DNA of 64,000 nucleotides from Microbacterium sp. SS28 (lineage in GTDB: Bacteria > Actinomycetota > Actinomycetes > Actinomycetales > Microbacteriaceae), in assembly GCF_022761035.1 (NCBI RefSeq), contig NZ_JAKWJP010000002.1, forward strand, positions 1-64,000, given 5' to 3'. The first letter of the stretch is position 1, and each line of letters opens with the position of its first letter. Under the pieces are notes generated by a model, which was not told where the DNA came from, ran no database searches, and saw only the letters and a list, made by a program, of their open reading frames with translations. Positions 9,237 through 18,205 of the stretch are shown one piece after another. A program made the position numbers and the translations under genes.

Positions 9237-11204
9237 ATGGCGATGGGACACGGAGGCGGCGGCGGGGGAATGGGCGGCCCGCCGGCGTTCCGGGGGGTCG
9301 ACATCGCGGCGCAGAAGCGCATCAACGCGCAGGCGCCCCAGATCTCGGGCCTCGGGGGCCGCGTCGTCGCGCTGTTCCGGCCCTATGTCGGGCGTCTCGC
9401 GCTCACAGGGTTCCTCGTCGTCGCGGGCGCCGCGCTGGCGGTCGTGCCGCCGCTGCTCGTGCAGCGCATCTTCGACGACGCGCTCTTCCCCGTCGACGGC
9501 GGTCCCCCCGACATCCCGCTGCTCTTCCAGCTCGTCGTGCTCATGATCGCGCTGTTCCTTCTCTCGGCGGCGGTCGGCGTCGTCCAGACGTACCTCACGT
9601 CGACGGTCGGCAACCGCGTGACGGGCGACCTGCGCGCGAAGCTGTTCGACCACCTGCAGGCGATGGAGCTCGCATTCTTCACGCGCACCAAGACCGGCGT
9701 CATCCAATCCCGCCTGCAGAACGACGTCGGCGCCGTCTCGGGCGTCCTCACCAACACGGTCACGAGCATCCTCGGCAATCTCGTGACCGTCGTCGCCTCG
9801 CTCATCGCGATGATCATCATCGACTGGCGCCTCACGATCATCGCCGTCGTCCTCATGCCGTTCCTCGTGATCGTGCAGCGGCGCGTCGGCCAGCTGCGCG
9901 CGCGAATCGCGGGCGAGACGCAGGAGTCGCTGTCCGAGCTCTCGGCGATCACGCAGGAGACGCTGAGCGTCTCGGGGATCCTGCTCTCCAAGTCGTTCAA
10001 CCGGCAGCGCACCGAGTCGGCGCGGTACCAGGGCGAGAACCGCAACCAGGTGCGCCTGCAGGTGCAGCGCGCCATGAGCGGGCAGGGCTTCTTCGCGGTC
10101 GTCCAGGTGCTCATGTCGTCGGTTCCCGCGATCATCTACCTCGTCGCCGGCTACCTCATCACGGGCAGCATCGACGACACGATCACCGCGGGCACGATCG
10201 TCGCGTTCACGACGGTGCAGGCCCGCCTGCTCATGCCGCTCATGGGTCTCATGCGCGTGACGCTCGACCTGCAGACCTCCGGCGCGGTCTTCGCGCGCAT
10301 CTTCGAGTACATCGATCTGCAGCCCGCGATCGTCGAGGCGCCCGACGCGATCACCGTCGCGCAGGCGCCCGGCCCGATCGGGCGGGTCGAGTTCCGCGAC
10401 GTCGTGTTCCGGTATCCGGATGCCGCGCCCGGCGCCCGCCCGACGCTCGACGGCGTCTCGTTCACTGCCGAGCCCGGAGCCCACGTCGCGTTCGTCGGGC
10501 CGTCGGGCGCGGGCAAGACGACGGTCCTCTACCTGACGCCGCGCCTCTACGAGGCGTCCGGCGGCTCCGTCCTGTTCGCGGGCGCCGATGTGCGGACCCT
10601 GACGCAGGAGTCGATCATCGACAACGTCGGGATCGTGTCGCAGGAGACGTACCTCTTCCACGCGACGATCGCCGAGAACCTGCGCTACGCCAAGCCGGAG
10701 GCGACGGATGCCGAGCTCGAGGCCGCGTGCCGCGCGGCCAACATCCACCACGTGATCTCAGGGTTCGAGGACGGCTACGACACCGTCGTCGGCGAGCGCG
10801 GCTATCGCCTGTCCGGTGGCGAGAAGCAGCGCATCGCGATCGCTCGCGTGCTGCTCAAGGACCCGCCCGTCCTGCTGCTCGACGAGGCGACGTCGGCTCT
10901 CGACACCGTCTCGGAGCGGGTCGTCCAAGAGGCGCTGGATGCAGCGGCCCGCGGCCGCACGACCCTCTCGATCGCCCACAGGCTCTCGACCGTGATCGGC
11001 GCCGACGTCATCCACGTCGTCGACGGCGGCCGCATCGTCGAGTCGGGCACTCACGCGTCGCTCCTTGCGGCGGACGGGCTCTACGCCGAACTCGCGGAAC
11101 AGCAGCTCGCGGCATCCCGAATCCTCGAGACCGAGGCCGCCGATCAGGCCGGCCTCCCGCCCGCGGCGATGCCGGACCGCCGCGCCGACCGCGCACCGCG
11201 GTAG
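9237..11204 (+). CDS. ABC exporter, fused permease and ATPase (MsbA/MDR type)
   Basis: A half-transporter of 655 aa that should work as a homodimer. After a Gly-rich start (GHGGGGGGMGGPP) comes a six-helix type I exporter domain (ending near residue 320), then a nucleotide-binding domain with Walker A GPSGAGKTT, signature LSGGEKQR, Walker B VLLLDEATSALD and the H-loop region SIAHRLSTV. Substrate unknown; lipids, peptides or drugs are all possible. The start is set by the leaderless -10 element upstream, and an earlier in-frame codon is rejected. A single-gene unit, convergent with the glycosyltransferase gene. Confidence 0.88.
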   Translation: MAMGHGGGGGGMGGPPAFRGVDIAAQKRINAQAPQISGLGGRVVALFRPYVGRLALTGFLVVAGAALAVVPPLLVQRIFDDALFPVDGGPPDIPLLFQLVVLMIALFLLSAAVGVVQTYLTSTVGNRVTGDLRAKLFDHLQAMELAFFTRTKTGVIQSRLQNDVGAVSGVLTNTVTSILGNLVTVVASLIAMIIIDWRLTIIAVVLMPFLVIVQRRVGQLRARIAGETQESLSELSAITQETLSVSGILLSKSFNRQRTESARYQGENRNQVRLQVQRAMSGQGFFAVVQVLMSSVPAIIYLVAGYLITGSIDDTITAGTIVAFTTVQARLLMPLMGLMRVTLDLQTSGAVFARIFEYIDLQPAIVEAPDAITVAQAPGPIGRVEFRDVVFRYPDAAPGARPTLDGVSFTAEPGAHVAFVGPSGAGKTTVLYLTPRLYEASGGSVLFAGADVRTLTQESIIDNVGIVSQETYLFHATIAENLRYAKPEATDAELEAACRAANIHHVISGFEDGYDTVVGERGYRLSGGEKQRIAIARVLLKDPPVLLLDEATSALDTVSERVVQEALDAAARGRTTLSIAHRLSTVIGADVIHVVDGGRIVESGTHASLLAADGLYAELAEQQLAASRILETEAADQAGLPPAAMPDRRADRAPR

Positions 11205-11344
11205 CCGCGGTCGGCCCCTCTGCTGCGCGCCCCGTGGAGCCGGACCGGGCGGACCTCAGCGGCACACGGCTTGCCAGAAGAACCGGCATCTCGACGTGGG
11301 CTTGAGCGATCCTGTGGCACGTCGCGTCGCGCGAGGAGGCACGA

Positions 11345-11365
11345 CTGCCGGCATCAGGCCGGCAG
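11345..11365. terminator. hairpin between convergent ABC exporter and glycosyltransferase genes
   Basis: CTGCCGGC (11345-11352) and GCCGGCAG (11358-11365) pair around the loop ATCAG, immediately next to the TAG stop of the leftward gene. The 161-base gap after the ABC exporter shows no gene. Confidence 0.45.
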
Positions 11366-12337
11366 CTACCAGAGGCGCGCGGTAGCGGCGAGCGAGGCGG
11401 GCTCGTCGTCGAGAGTCACCCCCGCGCCGCCGAGCGCCCACACGTCGCGTGTGAAGGCTCCGAGCATGCCGCGGTAGGCGTCATCGGGGTGCTCCTGCCC
11501 GATGCGCACGAGAGACGGGAGGTCCATCGCGAGGATGAGCCGCACGCGCTCCTGGACGGCGGCGTGGTGTCCCGCCGACTCGAGCTCGCGGATGCCGCCG
11601 GTCATTCCCTCGAGGTAGTCCCGCAGCACGGCGGGCGCCGCCTTGCGCTGCGTGATCGAGGATCCGTCGGCGCGCTCGCGCCAGTGCACGACGACGTCCG
11701 GCACGACGTCGAACGACCGCGCCGAGGCGTACATGCGCTGCGCGACGACCTGGTCCTCGTAGAGCTTGTCGACGGGGAACCGCAGGCCCGTGCGCCGCCA
11801 GAACTCGAGGCGGCTGACCTTCGACCACGCGACGATGTTGCCCGACGCGGCAGGATGCTCGTCGATCGTCGTCGCGCGACGCTCGGGGTCGGTCGCCGCC
11901 GCGACCCACGGCTGCACGACGCCGGGCGTGTAGACGCCGTCCGCGTCGGGTCGCAGCCGCACGTACGCGCCGAGCGCGAAGTCGCTGCCGGTCTCGTCGA
12001 GGATTCCCACGAGGCGCTCGAGCGCCCCCGGTGTGAAGACATCGTCGGCATCGAGGAAGCCCAGCAGTGGCGTCTCGACGAGGTCGAGTCCCGTGTTGCG
12101 GGCTGCGCCGAGGCCGAGCCGCTGCTCATGGCGCACGACGCGGAAGCGCGGGTCGGCGGCCGCGGCATCCGAGAAGATCCGGCCCGTGGCATCCGTCGAG
12201 GCGTCGTCGACGAGGATCGCAGACCAGTCCTGCCGCGTCTGCGCACGCAGCGAGTCGAGCGCGTCGGCCGCGTACTCCTCGACGTCGTAGCCGGGCACGA
12301 TGACGGTGACCGCGGCGCGGCCTGGAGGAAAGGTCAC
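11366..12337 (-). CDS. family 2 glycosyltransferase
   Basis: GT-A fold inverting glycosyltransferase of 323 aa. The N-terminus has VTVIVPGYDVEEYAADAL, then the nucleotide-sugar motifs LVDDASTD and FLDADDVF, as in teichoic-acid or wall-polymer transferases. Acceptor and donor are unknown. The GTG start overlaps the stop of the cysteine desulfurase (GTGA), which indicates translational coupling as the last gene of the NAD operon. A TACACT seven bases before the GTG would also allow a leaderless start from within the upstream gene. A wall-polymer transferase is unexpected company for NAD synthesis. Confidence 0.82.
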   Translation of the reverse strand: MTFPPGRAAVTVIVPGYDVEEYAADALDSLRAQTRQDWSAILVDDASTDATGRIFSDAAAADPRFRVVRHEQRLGLGAARNTGLDLVETPLLGFLDADDVFTPGALERLVGILDETGSDFALGAYVRLRPDADGVYTPGVVQPWVAAATDPERRATTIDEHPAASGNIVAWSKVSRLEFWRRTGLRFPVDKLYEDQVVAQRMYASARSFDVVPDVVVHWRERADGSSITQRKAAPAVLRDYLEGMTGGIRELESAGHHAAVQERVRLILAMDLPSLVRIGQEHPDDAYRGMLGAFTRDVWALGGAGVTLDDEPASLAATARLW

Positions 12338-13479
12338 CCGCCCGAGTGTACGGCGGTGACGGATGCGGCGACCGCGTCCGCGACGCCGCCGAGGCTTTCG
12401 CGCAGCTCGTGCGGGAACGTGAAGCGCACGGCGGTCTGCGCGACTTCGGCGGGGACGCCCATCGCGACGAGCACGTGCGAGGGCTCGTCGCTTCCCGCGG
12501 CGCACGCCGAGCCGCTCGAGGAGACGACGCCGCGTCGCTCGAGCTCGAGCAGGACCGCTTCGCCGCTCGTCCCCGCGAACGTGAAGCTCGCCGTGCCGGG
12601 CAGGCGGTGGACGGGATCTCCCGTGAGCGCCGCGCCGGGGACGAGCGCCAGCACGCGCCTGATGAATGCATCGCAGAGGGCGCCGACCCGCGCAGCGGTC
12701 TCGACCCGTTCCGCTTCGGCGAGGTCGAGAGCCGTCGCGAGGGCGACGGCTCCCGCGACATCCTCGGTGCCGCTGCGCCGGCCGCGCTCCTGCCCGCCGC
12801 CGTGCAGGAGCGGCTCGACGGGGATCCGGCCGCGGACGCCGAGGGCTCCCGTCCCCTTGGGCGCGCCGAGCTTGTGCCCCGCGATCGATACGGCGTCGAA
12901 CCCGAGATCGGCCGCCGAGAGCGGCAACCAGCCGGCGGCCTGCACGGCGTCGATATGCAGCGGGATGCCGCGCGCCCGTGTCTCGGCGGCGAGGGCCGCG
13001 ACATCCTGAACCGTGCCGACCTCGTTGTTGGCGTAGCCGATGCTCACGAGGGCCGTGTCGTCCCGCAGTGCCGCGGCGACGGCAGCGGGTGAGACGCGGC
13101 CCTCGGCGTCGACGGGAAGGTGCGTCACCTCGAATCCGTGCACGCGCGTGAGGTAGCCGCCGGACTCGAGGATCGACTCGTGCTCGATGGGTGTCGTGAT
13201 GAAGTGGCCCGCATCGCGGTGCTGCTGCGCCGCTATCGCGATGCCCTTCACCGCGAGGTTGTTGGCCTCGGTCCCGCCGGACGTGAAGACGACGTCGCCG
13301 GCCCGCAGGCCGAGCACGCGCGCGACCCGCCGGCGGGCGTCCGCGAGCGCCTCCGCCGCCGCCTCGCCGACCGTGTGGTGGCTCGAAGGGTTGCCGAACC
13401 AGCGCGTGAGGTAGGGGAGCATCGCGTCGAGCACCTCGCGCCGGACCGGGGTCGTCGCCGCATTGTCGAAGTAGCGCAT
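12334..13479 (-). CDS. cysteine desulfurase (NifS/IscS-like), NAD operon type
   Basis: PLP enzyme taking sulfur from cysteine. Visible are the start MRYFDNAATTPV, the PLP-lysine region SIAGHKLGAPKGTGAL and the active-site loop SSSGSACAAGSDEPSHV with the persulfide cysteine. Length 381 aa. The gene lies 8 bases after nadC; in this context the enzyme most likely supplies sulfur for the [4Fe-4S] cluster of quinolinate synthase NadA, an association known from other nad operons. A GTG two codons upstream is an alternative start; the ATG matches the family N-terminus better. Confidence 0.87.
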   Translation of the reverse strand: MRYFDNAATTPVRREVLDAMLPYLTRWFGNPSSHHTVGEAAAEALADARRRVARVLGLRAGDVVFTSGGTEANNLAVKGIAIAAQQHRDAGHFITTPIEHESILESGGYLTRVHGFEVTHLPVDAEGRVSPAAVAAALRDDTALVSIGYANNEVGTVQDVAALAAETRARGIPLHIDAVQAAGWLPLSAADLGFDAVSIAGHKLGAPKGTGALGVRGRIPVEPLLHGGGQERGRRSGTEDVAGAVALATALDLAEAERVETAARVGALCDAFIRRVLALVPGAALTGDPVHRLPGTASFTFAGTSGEAVLLELERRGVVSSSGSACAAGSDEPSHVLVAMGVPAEVAQTAVRFTFPHELRESLGGVADAVAASVTAVHSGG

Positions 13480-13487
13480 CGACACTC

Positions 13488-14351
13488 TCAGGCCTCCGCG
13501 ACCTCGATGCGGACGTCGAGTCCGAGGTCGAGTGCGCGCGCCGAATGCGTGAGCGCGCCGACCGAGATCACGTCCACGCCCGTCTCCGCGATCGCGCGGA
13601 CGGTCTCGAGGTTCACTCCGCCCGACGCCTCCACCGTCGCGCGCCCTGCGACGGCGGCGACACCGCGACGGAGGTCGTCGAGCGAGAAGTTGTCGAGCAT
13701 GATCGTGCCGATGCGGGCCGCCAGCACGGGCTCGATCTGCTCGAGGCGGTCGACCTCCACCTCGACATGCGTCGTGTGCGGCAGGCGCGAGATCGCGGCC
13801 GTGAGGGCCTCGGTGACGTTCGCGTGCTTCTGGGCGAGCACCGCGAGGTGGTTGTCCTTGGCCATGACGGCGTCCGAAAGCGAGTAGCGGTGGTTGTGCC
13901 CGCCGCCGTTCACCACGGCATGCCGCTCGAACGCCCGCAGGCCCGGCGTCGTCTTGCGGGTGTCGGCGATGCGCGCCTTCGTGTGGGCGATCTCGGCGAC
14001 GTAGCGGCCCGTCAGCGTCGCGATGCCCGACATCCGCTGCGTGAAGTTCAGCCCGATGCGCTCGGCGGTCAGCACCGATCGGGCGGGTCCCGACACCACT
14101 GCCAGCACCGCGCCGGGCTCGAACCACTCGCCGTCCTCGACGACGAGCTGCACGTCCACCCGCGGGTCGGTCAGCCGGAACGCGGCGGCGAAGACCTCGC
14201 CCCCGCTGAAGACTCCGCCTTCGCGCGCGACGAGGTCGGCCCGGGCGACGGCGTTCTCGGGGATCAGGTACTCGCTCGTGAGGTCGCCCCAGGGTGCGTC
14301 CTCGTCGAGGGCGGCGGCGACGACGCGGTCGATCGTGGCACGGGTGAGCAT
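13488..14351 (-). CDS. nadC: quinolinate phosphoribosyltransferase (carboxylating)
   Basis: Converts quinolinate and PRPP to nicotinate mononucleotide, CO2 and pyrophosphate, the last step of the de novo route encoded here. Characteristic segments are EDAPWGDLTSEYL near the N-terminus, LNFTQRMSGIAT, IADTRKTTPGLRAFE, VVNGGGHNHRYSLSD and VEASGGVNLETV near the phosphate site. Length 287 aa is typical. Its ATG overlaps the nadB stop (ATGA), so the two are translationally coupled. Confidence 0.93.
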   Translation of the reverse strand: MLTRATIDRVVAAALDEDAPWGDLTSEYLIPENAVARADLVAREGGVFSGGEVFAAAFRLTDPRVDVQLVVEDGEWFEPGAVLAVVSGPARSVLTAERIGLNFTQRMSGIATLTGRYVAEIAHTKARIADTRKTTPGLRAFERHAVVNGGGHNHRYSLSDAVMAKDNHLAVLAQKHANVTEALTAAISRLPHTTHVEVEVDRLEQIEPVLAARIGTIMLDNFSLDDLRRGVAAVAGRATVEASGGVNLETVRAIAETGVDVISVGALTHSARALDLGLDVRIEVAEA

Positions 14352-15985
14352 CAGGCGACCTCCGCCGTGAGGGTCGCGACGGGGGTCTCGTGGCGCACGG
14401 CGTCGTCGCGGCGGAAATGCGCTCCGACCGACTCGCGGCGCACGAGCGCGGCGCCCACGAGCGCCTCCGCGACGACGAGCAGGTTCTCGTCCTCGAACTC
14501 GGCCTCGGTCCGCGGGGAGCGTGCGACAGCCGCCCATGCCGCGAGGACGGATGCCGCGTGCCCCAGGCCCGCGCCGTCGCGGACGAGTCCCGCGTCCTCC
14601 CACAGCAGCTGCTGCAGCGCGTCGCGCGAGAACGGCGGGGCGTCGGCCGCCGGAAGGGTGTCGCCCGCCGGCCGGCTCGCGCTTGCGAGCCCGCTCGAGC
14701 CGGCGAGCGCGTCGGCGGCGGGCCAGACACCGGATGCGGCATCCGGAACGATCGCATCGCCCGCGCGCGCCCCGAAGACGGCGCCCTCGAGGAGCGAGTT
14801 CGACGCCAGCCGGTTGGCGCCGTGCACGCCCGTGCGGGCGACCTCGCCGACGGCGTAGAGGCTCGGCAGCGACGTGCGGCCGAAGAGATCCGTCGTGACG
14901 CCGCCCATCAGGTAGTGCGCGGCGGGGGTCACGGGGATCGGCTCGCGCGCCCAGTCGAGACCGCGTTCGCGCACCGCGCGGTCGATCGTCGGGAACCGCC
15001 GCGCCAGGAAGGCGGCGGTCTCGTCCGGGGTCGCGCGCAGGTGCGTCGCGTCGAGGAAGACGGGCCGCCCATCCTGCTGCTCCATCTGCCGCGCGATCGC
15101 GCGGGCCACGACGTCGCGCGGGGCGAGCTCGCCGTCGGGGTGGGCGTCGAACGCGAAGCGCCGGCCGTGCTCGTCGATGAGGGTCGCGCCCTCGCCGCGC
15201 ACGGCCTCCGACACCAGGAATGAGTCCGCGCCGCTGCCGGCGGCGTCGGCCTTGCCTTCGAGCACAGTCGGGTGGAACTGGAAGAACTCGAGGTCGGCCA
15301 CCGCCCCGCCTGCGCGGATCGCGGCGGCGATGCCGTCGCCCGTCGCGACCGGCGGGTTGGTCGTGTGGGCGTAGAGCTCGCCCGCACCGCCCGTCGCGAG
15401 CACGACCGCGTCGCTCTCGAGGGTCTCCCGACGGCCGAGCTCGGCGGGGCGGTCGTCGACGAGCAGCTCGACGCCGGTGACGCGTGCGTCGCGCACGACG
15501 AGGTCGACGAGGAACGCGTGCTCGATGACGCGCACGTCGCTCACGCGGAGCCGTGCGACGAGCGCCTTCTCGATCGCGGTCCCCGTGGCATCGCCTCCGG
15601 AGTGCAGGATGCGCGGATACGAGTGCGCCGCCTCGAGACCCTTGACGAAGGCCCCCTCGGCGTCGCGGTCGAAGGCGACCCCCAGCTCGACGAGCTCTCG
15701 GATGCGCGCGGGACCCTCTTCGGCGAGCACGCGCACGGCGACGGGGTCACTGAGGCCCGCGCCAGCCGTGAGGGTGTCGCGGACGTGGTCCTCGATGTGA
15801 TCGTCGTCGAACATGACGCCCGCGATCCCGCCCTGCGCGTAGCGCGTGTTGGCGTGCTCGAGCACGTCCTTCGTCACGAGCGTGACGCGGCAGCCGTGCT
15901 CGACGGCGTGGAGGGCAGTGATGAGCCCCGCGATGCCGCTCCCGACGACGATGACGTCGAGGGCGGGGGTCTGAGCCGTTGTCAC
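14351..15985 (-). CDS. nadB: L-aspartate oxidase
   Basis: FAD enzyme oxidising L-aspartate to iminoaspartate, the substrate of NadA. The dinucleotide-binding motif is VVGSGIAGLITALHA near residue 12. NTRYAQGGIAG follows, and the family sequences MGGVTTDLFGRTSLP and GVHGANRLASNSLLEG lie in the FAD/capping region. Length 544 aa. The GTG start overlaps the nadA stop (GTGA). The frame stays open far upstream, opposite nadA, but that part is a shadow. Confidence 0.92.
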   Translation of the reverse strand: MTTAQTPALDVIVVGSGIAGLITALHAVEHGCRVTLVTKDVLEHANTRYAQGGIAGVMFDDDHIEDHVRDTLTAGAGLSDPVAVRVLAEEGPARIRELVELGVAFDRDAEGAFVKGLEAAHSYPRILHSGGDATGTAIEKALVARLRVSDVRVIEHAFLVDLVVRDARVTGVELLVDDRPAELGRRETLESDAVVLATGGAGELYAHTTNPPVATGDGIAAAIRAGGAVADLEFFQFHPTVLEGKADAAGSGADSFLVSEAVRGEGATLIDEHGRRFAFDAHPDGELAPRDVVARAIARQMEQQDGRPVFLDATHLRATPDETAAFLARRFPTIDRAVRERGLDWAREPIPVTPAAHYLMGGVTTDLFGRTSLPSLYAVGEVARTGVHGANRLASNSLLEGAVFGARAGDAIVPDAASGVWPAADALAGSSGLASASRPAGDTLPAADAPPFSRDALQQLLWEDAGLVRDGAGLGHAASVLAAWAAVARSPRTEAEFEDENLLVVAEALVGAALVRRESVGAHFRRDDAVRHETPVATLTAEVA

Positions 15986-17328
15986 GATGCACCGCCGGTG
16001 AGGGAGGGGGCGGCCGGCGGCTTCGCGGCGAGCATGCGCTCGAGGGCGATCCGGGCGGGGTCGGCGACATCCGCCGGCACCGTGATGCGGTTGAGGACTT
16101 CGCCGTTGACGAGACCCTCGAGCACCCACGCGAGGTAACCGGGGTGGATGCGGTACATCGTCGAGCACGGGCACACGACGGGGTCGAGGCAGAAGATCGT
16201 GTGCTGCGGGTTGTCGGCCGCGAGCCGCTGCACGAGGTTGACCTCGGTGCCGATCGCGAAGGTGGTCGGCTCGGTCGCCGACTCGATCGCGCGGCGGATG
16301 TAGTCCGTCGAGCCGGACTCGTCGGCCGCGTCGACGACCGCCATGGGGCACTCGGGGTGCACGATGACGCGCACGCCGGGGTGCTCGGCGCGCGCCTTGT
16401 CGATCTGGTCGACCGAGAAGCGGCGGTGCACCGAGCAGAAGCCGTGCCACAGGATGACGCGGGCGTCTGCGAGCTCCGACGCGGAGGAGCCGCCGAGGGG
16501 CTTGTTCGGGTTCCACATCGGCATCTGCTCGAGCGGGACGCCCATCGCCTTCGCCGTGTTGCGCCCGAGGTGCTGGTCGGGGAAGAACAGGACGCGGCGG
16601 CCGCGCTCGAACGCCCACTCGAGCACCGTGCGCGCGTTCGACGAGGTGCAGACGATGCCGCCGTGGCGCCCCACGAAGCCCTTGATGGCTGCGGAGGAGT
16701 TCATGTAGGTCACGGGGATGACGGGGACGAGGCCGTCCTCGTCCGCGGCATCCATGTCTCCGTAAACCTCTTCGAGCTGCTCCCAGCACTCCTCGACCTG
16801 GTCGATGTCGGCCATGTCGGCCATGGAGCAGCCGGCGGCGAGGTTCGGGAGGATGACGGCCTGCTCGGGCTGCGACAGCAGATCGGCCGTCTCGGCCATG
16901 AAGTGCACGCCGCAGAAGACGATCGCCTGGGCCTCGGGGTGCGCCTTCGCGGCGTTCGCGAGCTGGAACGAGTCGCCCACGTAGTCGGCGTGCTCCACGA
17001 CCTCTTCGCGCTGGTAGAAGTGGCCGAGCACGACGACGCGGTCGCCGAGCGTCGCCTTCGCGGCGCGGATGCGCCCGTCGAGCTCTTCGTCGGACGCGTC
17101 GCGGTACTCCTGGGGCAGCTGGCCCTGTCGCGGCGATCCGGTGGGGATGACATCGCCCATCGAGGCACCGGGTCCGTAGCCGGGACGGATGTCGAAGTCC
17201 CACGGTCCCGCCGCGAGATCGGTGTTGCAGGTCTCGCCGGTCGAGGCTCCGGCGACGATCGCCTGGATCTCGTGGTCGACCGACGGGTCCAGCGGCCGGG
17301 GCTGAAGCGTGAGGTTGACAGCGGGCAT
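15982..17328 (-). CDS. nadA: quinolinate synthase
   Basis: Condenses iminoaspartate with dihydroxyacetone phosphate to quinolinate using a [4Fe-4S] cluster. Recognisable segments are VVLGHFYQREEVVEHADYVGDS, IVFCGVHFMAETADLL, LPNLAAGCSMADMAD, HPECPMAVVDAADE and VVCPCSTMYRIHPGYL, which contain the conserved cysteines. Length 448 aa with an N-terminal extension common in actinobacteria. AAGGA stands shortly before the ATG. The gap to the nrtR stop is only 12 bases. Confidence 0.94.
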   Translation of the reverse strand: MPAVNLTLQPRPLDPSVDHEIQAIVAGASTGETCNTDLAAGPWDFDIRPGYGPGASMGDVIPTGSPRQGQLPQEYRDASDEELDGRIRAAKATLGDRVVVLGHFYQREEVVEHADYVGDSFQLANAAKAHPEAQAIVFCGVHFMAETADLLSQPEQAVILPNLAAGCSMADMADIDQVEECWEQLEEVYGDMDAADEDGLVPVIPVTYMNSSAAIKGFVGRHGGIVCTSSNARTVLEWAFERGRRVLFFPDQHLGRNTAKAMGVPLEQMPMWNPNKPLGGSSASELADARVILWHGFCSVHRRFSVDQIDKARAEHPGVRVIVHPECPMAVVDAADESGSTDYIRRAIESATEPTTFAIGTEVNLVQRLAADNPQHTIFCLDPVVCPCSTMYRIHPGYLAWVLEGLVNGEVLNRITVPADVADPARIALERMLAAKPPAAPSLTGGAS

Positions 17329-17340
17329 GTCCTTCTCGAT

Positions 17341-18081
17341 TCAGTGACGGATCTCGAGCGGACCGCGATCGGTCAGCTCGACATCCTGGTTGTAGCGGTA
17401 GAGACGGGCGGGCCGATGGCTGCCCGTCCGGAAGCGGTCGGTGGGAAGCAGGGTGCCGGAGTTCTCGACCTGCCTGCGGAAGTTCGCGGGGTCGAGGCGG
17501 CGGCCGAGGATCGACTCGTACACCTCGCGCAGCTCGGCGAGGGTGAACTCGTCGGCGAGCAGGCCGTGTGCGATGCGGCTGTAGCCGACCTTGTTGCGCA
17601 GGCGCCACAGCGCGTAGTCGACGATCTCGTTGTGGTCGAATGCAAGACGGGGCAGGGATGCCGCATCGAACCACGCGACGTTCTCGGGAGCGTCCTTCGT
17701 GCGGTCGATGAGCTGCGTCGATGCGGCGTCCGGTCGCAGGAGCGCCCAGTAGACGATCGACACGACGCGCGTGGGGGAGCGGTCCGTGGCTCCGAAGGCG
17801 TACAGCTGCTCGAGATAGCTCGGCGCGAGTCCGGTCGTCTCTGCGAGGGTGCGGGATGCCGCGGCATCCAGGCTCTCGGCGATGTCGAGCCAGCCGCCGG
17901 GGAGCGCCCACAGGCCTTCGTAGGGATCGCGCGTCCGCCGCACGAGCGGCAGCACGAGCGTCGGGGCGTCGCGGTCGGGATCGTGGCGCAGGCTGAAGAT
18001 GACGGTCGACACGGCGACACGCGTGACGTCGTCCGCGGTGTTCTCCGCGGTCTCAGCTGGGGCGATGGTTGTTCTTGTCAT
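17341..18081 (-). CDS. nrtR: NrtR-type Nudix-domain regulator of NAD synthesis
   Basis: An N-terminal Nudix-like domain and a C-terminal winged-helix region (FTLAELREVYESILGRRLDPANFRRQVENSG) make this an NrtR regulator, which in known cases represses NAD genes and releases DNA on binding ADP-ribose or NAD metabolites. The Nudix box reads GGWLDIAES then RTLAETTGL; two of the usual catalytic acidic positions are Thr, so hydrolysis is unlikely. It is the first gene of the nad operon, implying autoregulation. Start MTRTTIAP is chosen by similarity of layout; no good Shine-Dalgarno is seen and an ATG seven codons upstream is possible. Length 246 aa. Confidence 0.82.
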   Translation of the reverse strand: MTRTTIAPAETAENTADDVTRVAVSTVIFSLRHDPDRDAPTLVLPLVRRTRDPYEGLWALPGGWLDIAESLDAAASRTLAETTGLAPSYLEQLYAFGATDRSPTRVVSIVYWALLRPDAASTQLIDRTKDAPENVAWFDAASLPRLAFDHNEIVDYALWRLRNKVGYSRIAHGLLADEFTLAELREVYESILGRRLDPANFRRQVENSGTLLPTDRFRTGSHRPARLYRYNQDVELTDRGPLEIRH

Positions 18082-18118
18082 AGTGACTCTAACTTCATCC
18101 ACCATCTTATAGTCATCT
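18079..18118. promoter_or_regulatory. AT-rich promoter/operator region of the nrtR-nad operon
   Basis: About 40 bases far richer in A/T than the surroundings carry two related units: CATAGTGACTCTAAC (18079-18093) and TATAGTCATCTAGAC (18108-18122). On the minus strand TATAAG and TAGAGT are possible -10 hexamers. This is where an autoregulatory NrtR site would be expected; the assignment rests on position. Confidence 0.45.
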
Positions 18119-18169
18119 AGACCAGAACAGCAAACGGGAGGTCGACAGGGGCGGCTCAGGGTCGCGACG

Positions 18170-18175
18170 TAGCCT
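18170..18175 (+). promoter_or_regulatory. -10 element TAGCCT of the MarP-like protease gene
   Basis: TAGCCT lies about 30 bases before the GTG start, which has its own AAGGAG, so this transcript has a leader, unlike many genes in the window. No convincing -35 is seen. Confidence 0.35.
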
Positions 18176-18205
18176 GACACTTCCGACGCGACGGAAGGAG
18201 CGCAG

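Noticed and set aside
12334..14757. Apparent 807-residue fusion ending in cysteine desulfurase
   Set aside because: The recognisable enzyme begins at MRYFDNAATTPV; the preceding residues are an off-frame reading of nadC and nadB.
14351..17911. Apparent 1186-residue protein ending in NadB
   Set aside because: Only the part from 15985 is NadB. The upstream portion is an Arg/Pro-rich antiphase reading of nadA and nrtR; the GTGA overlap with nadA marks the true start.
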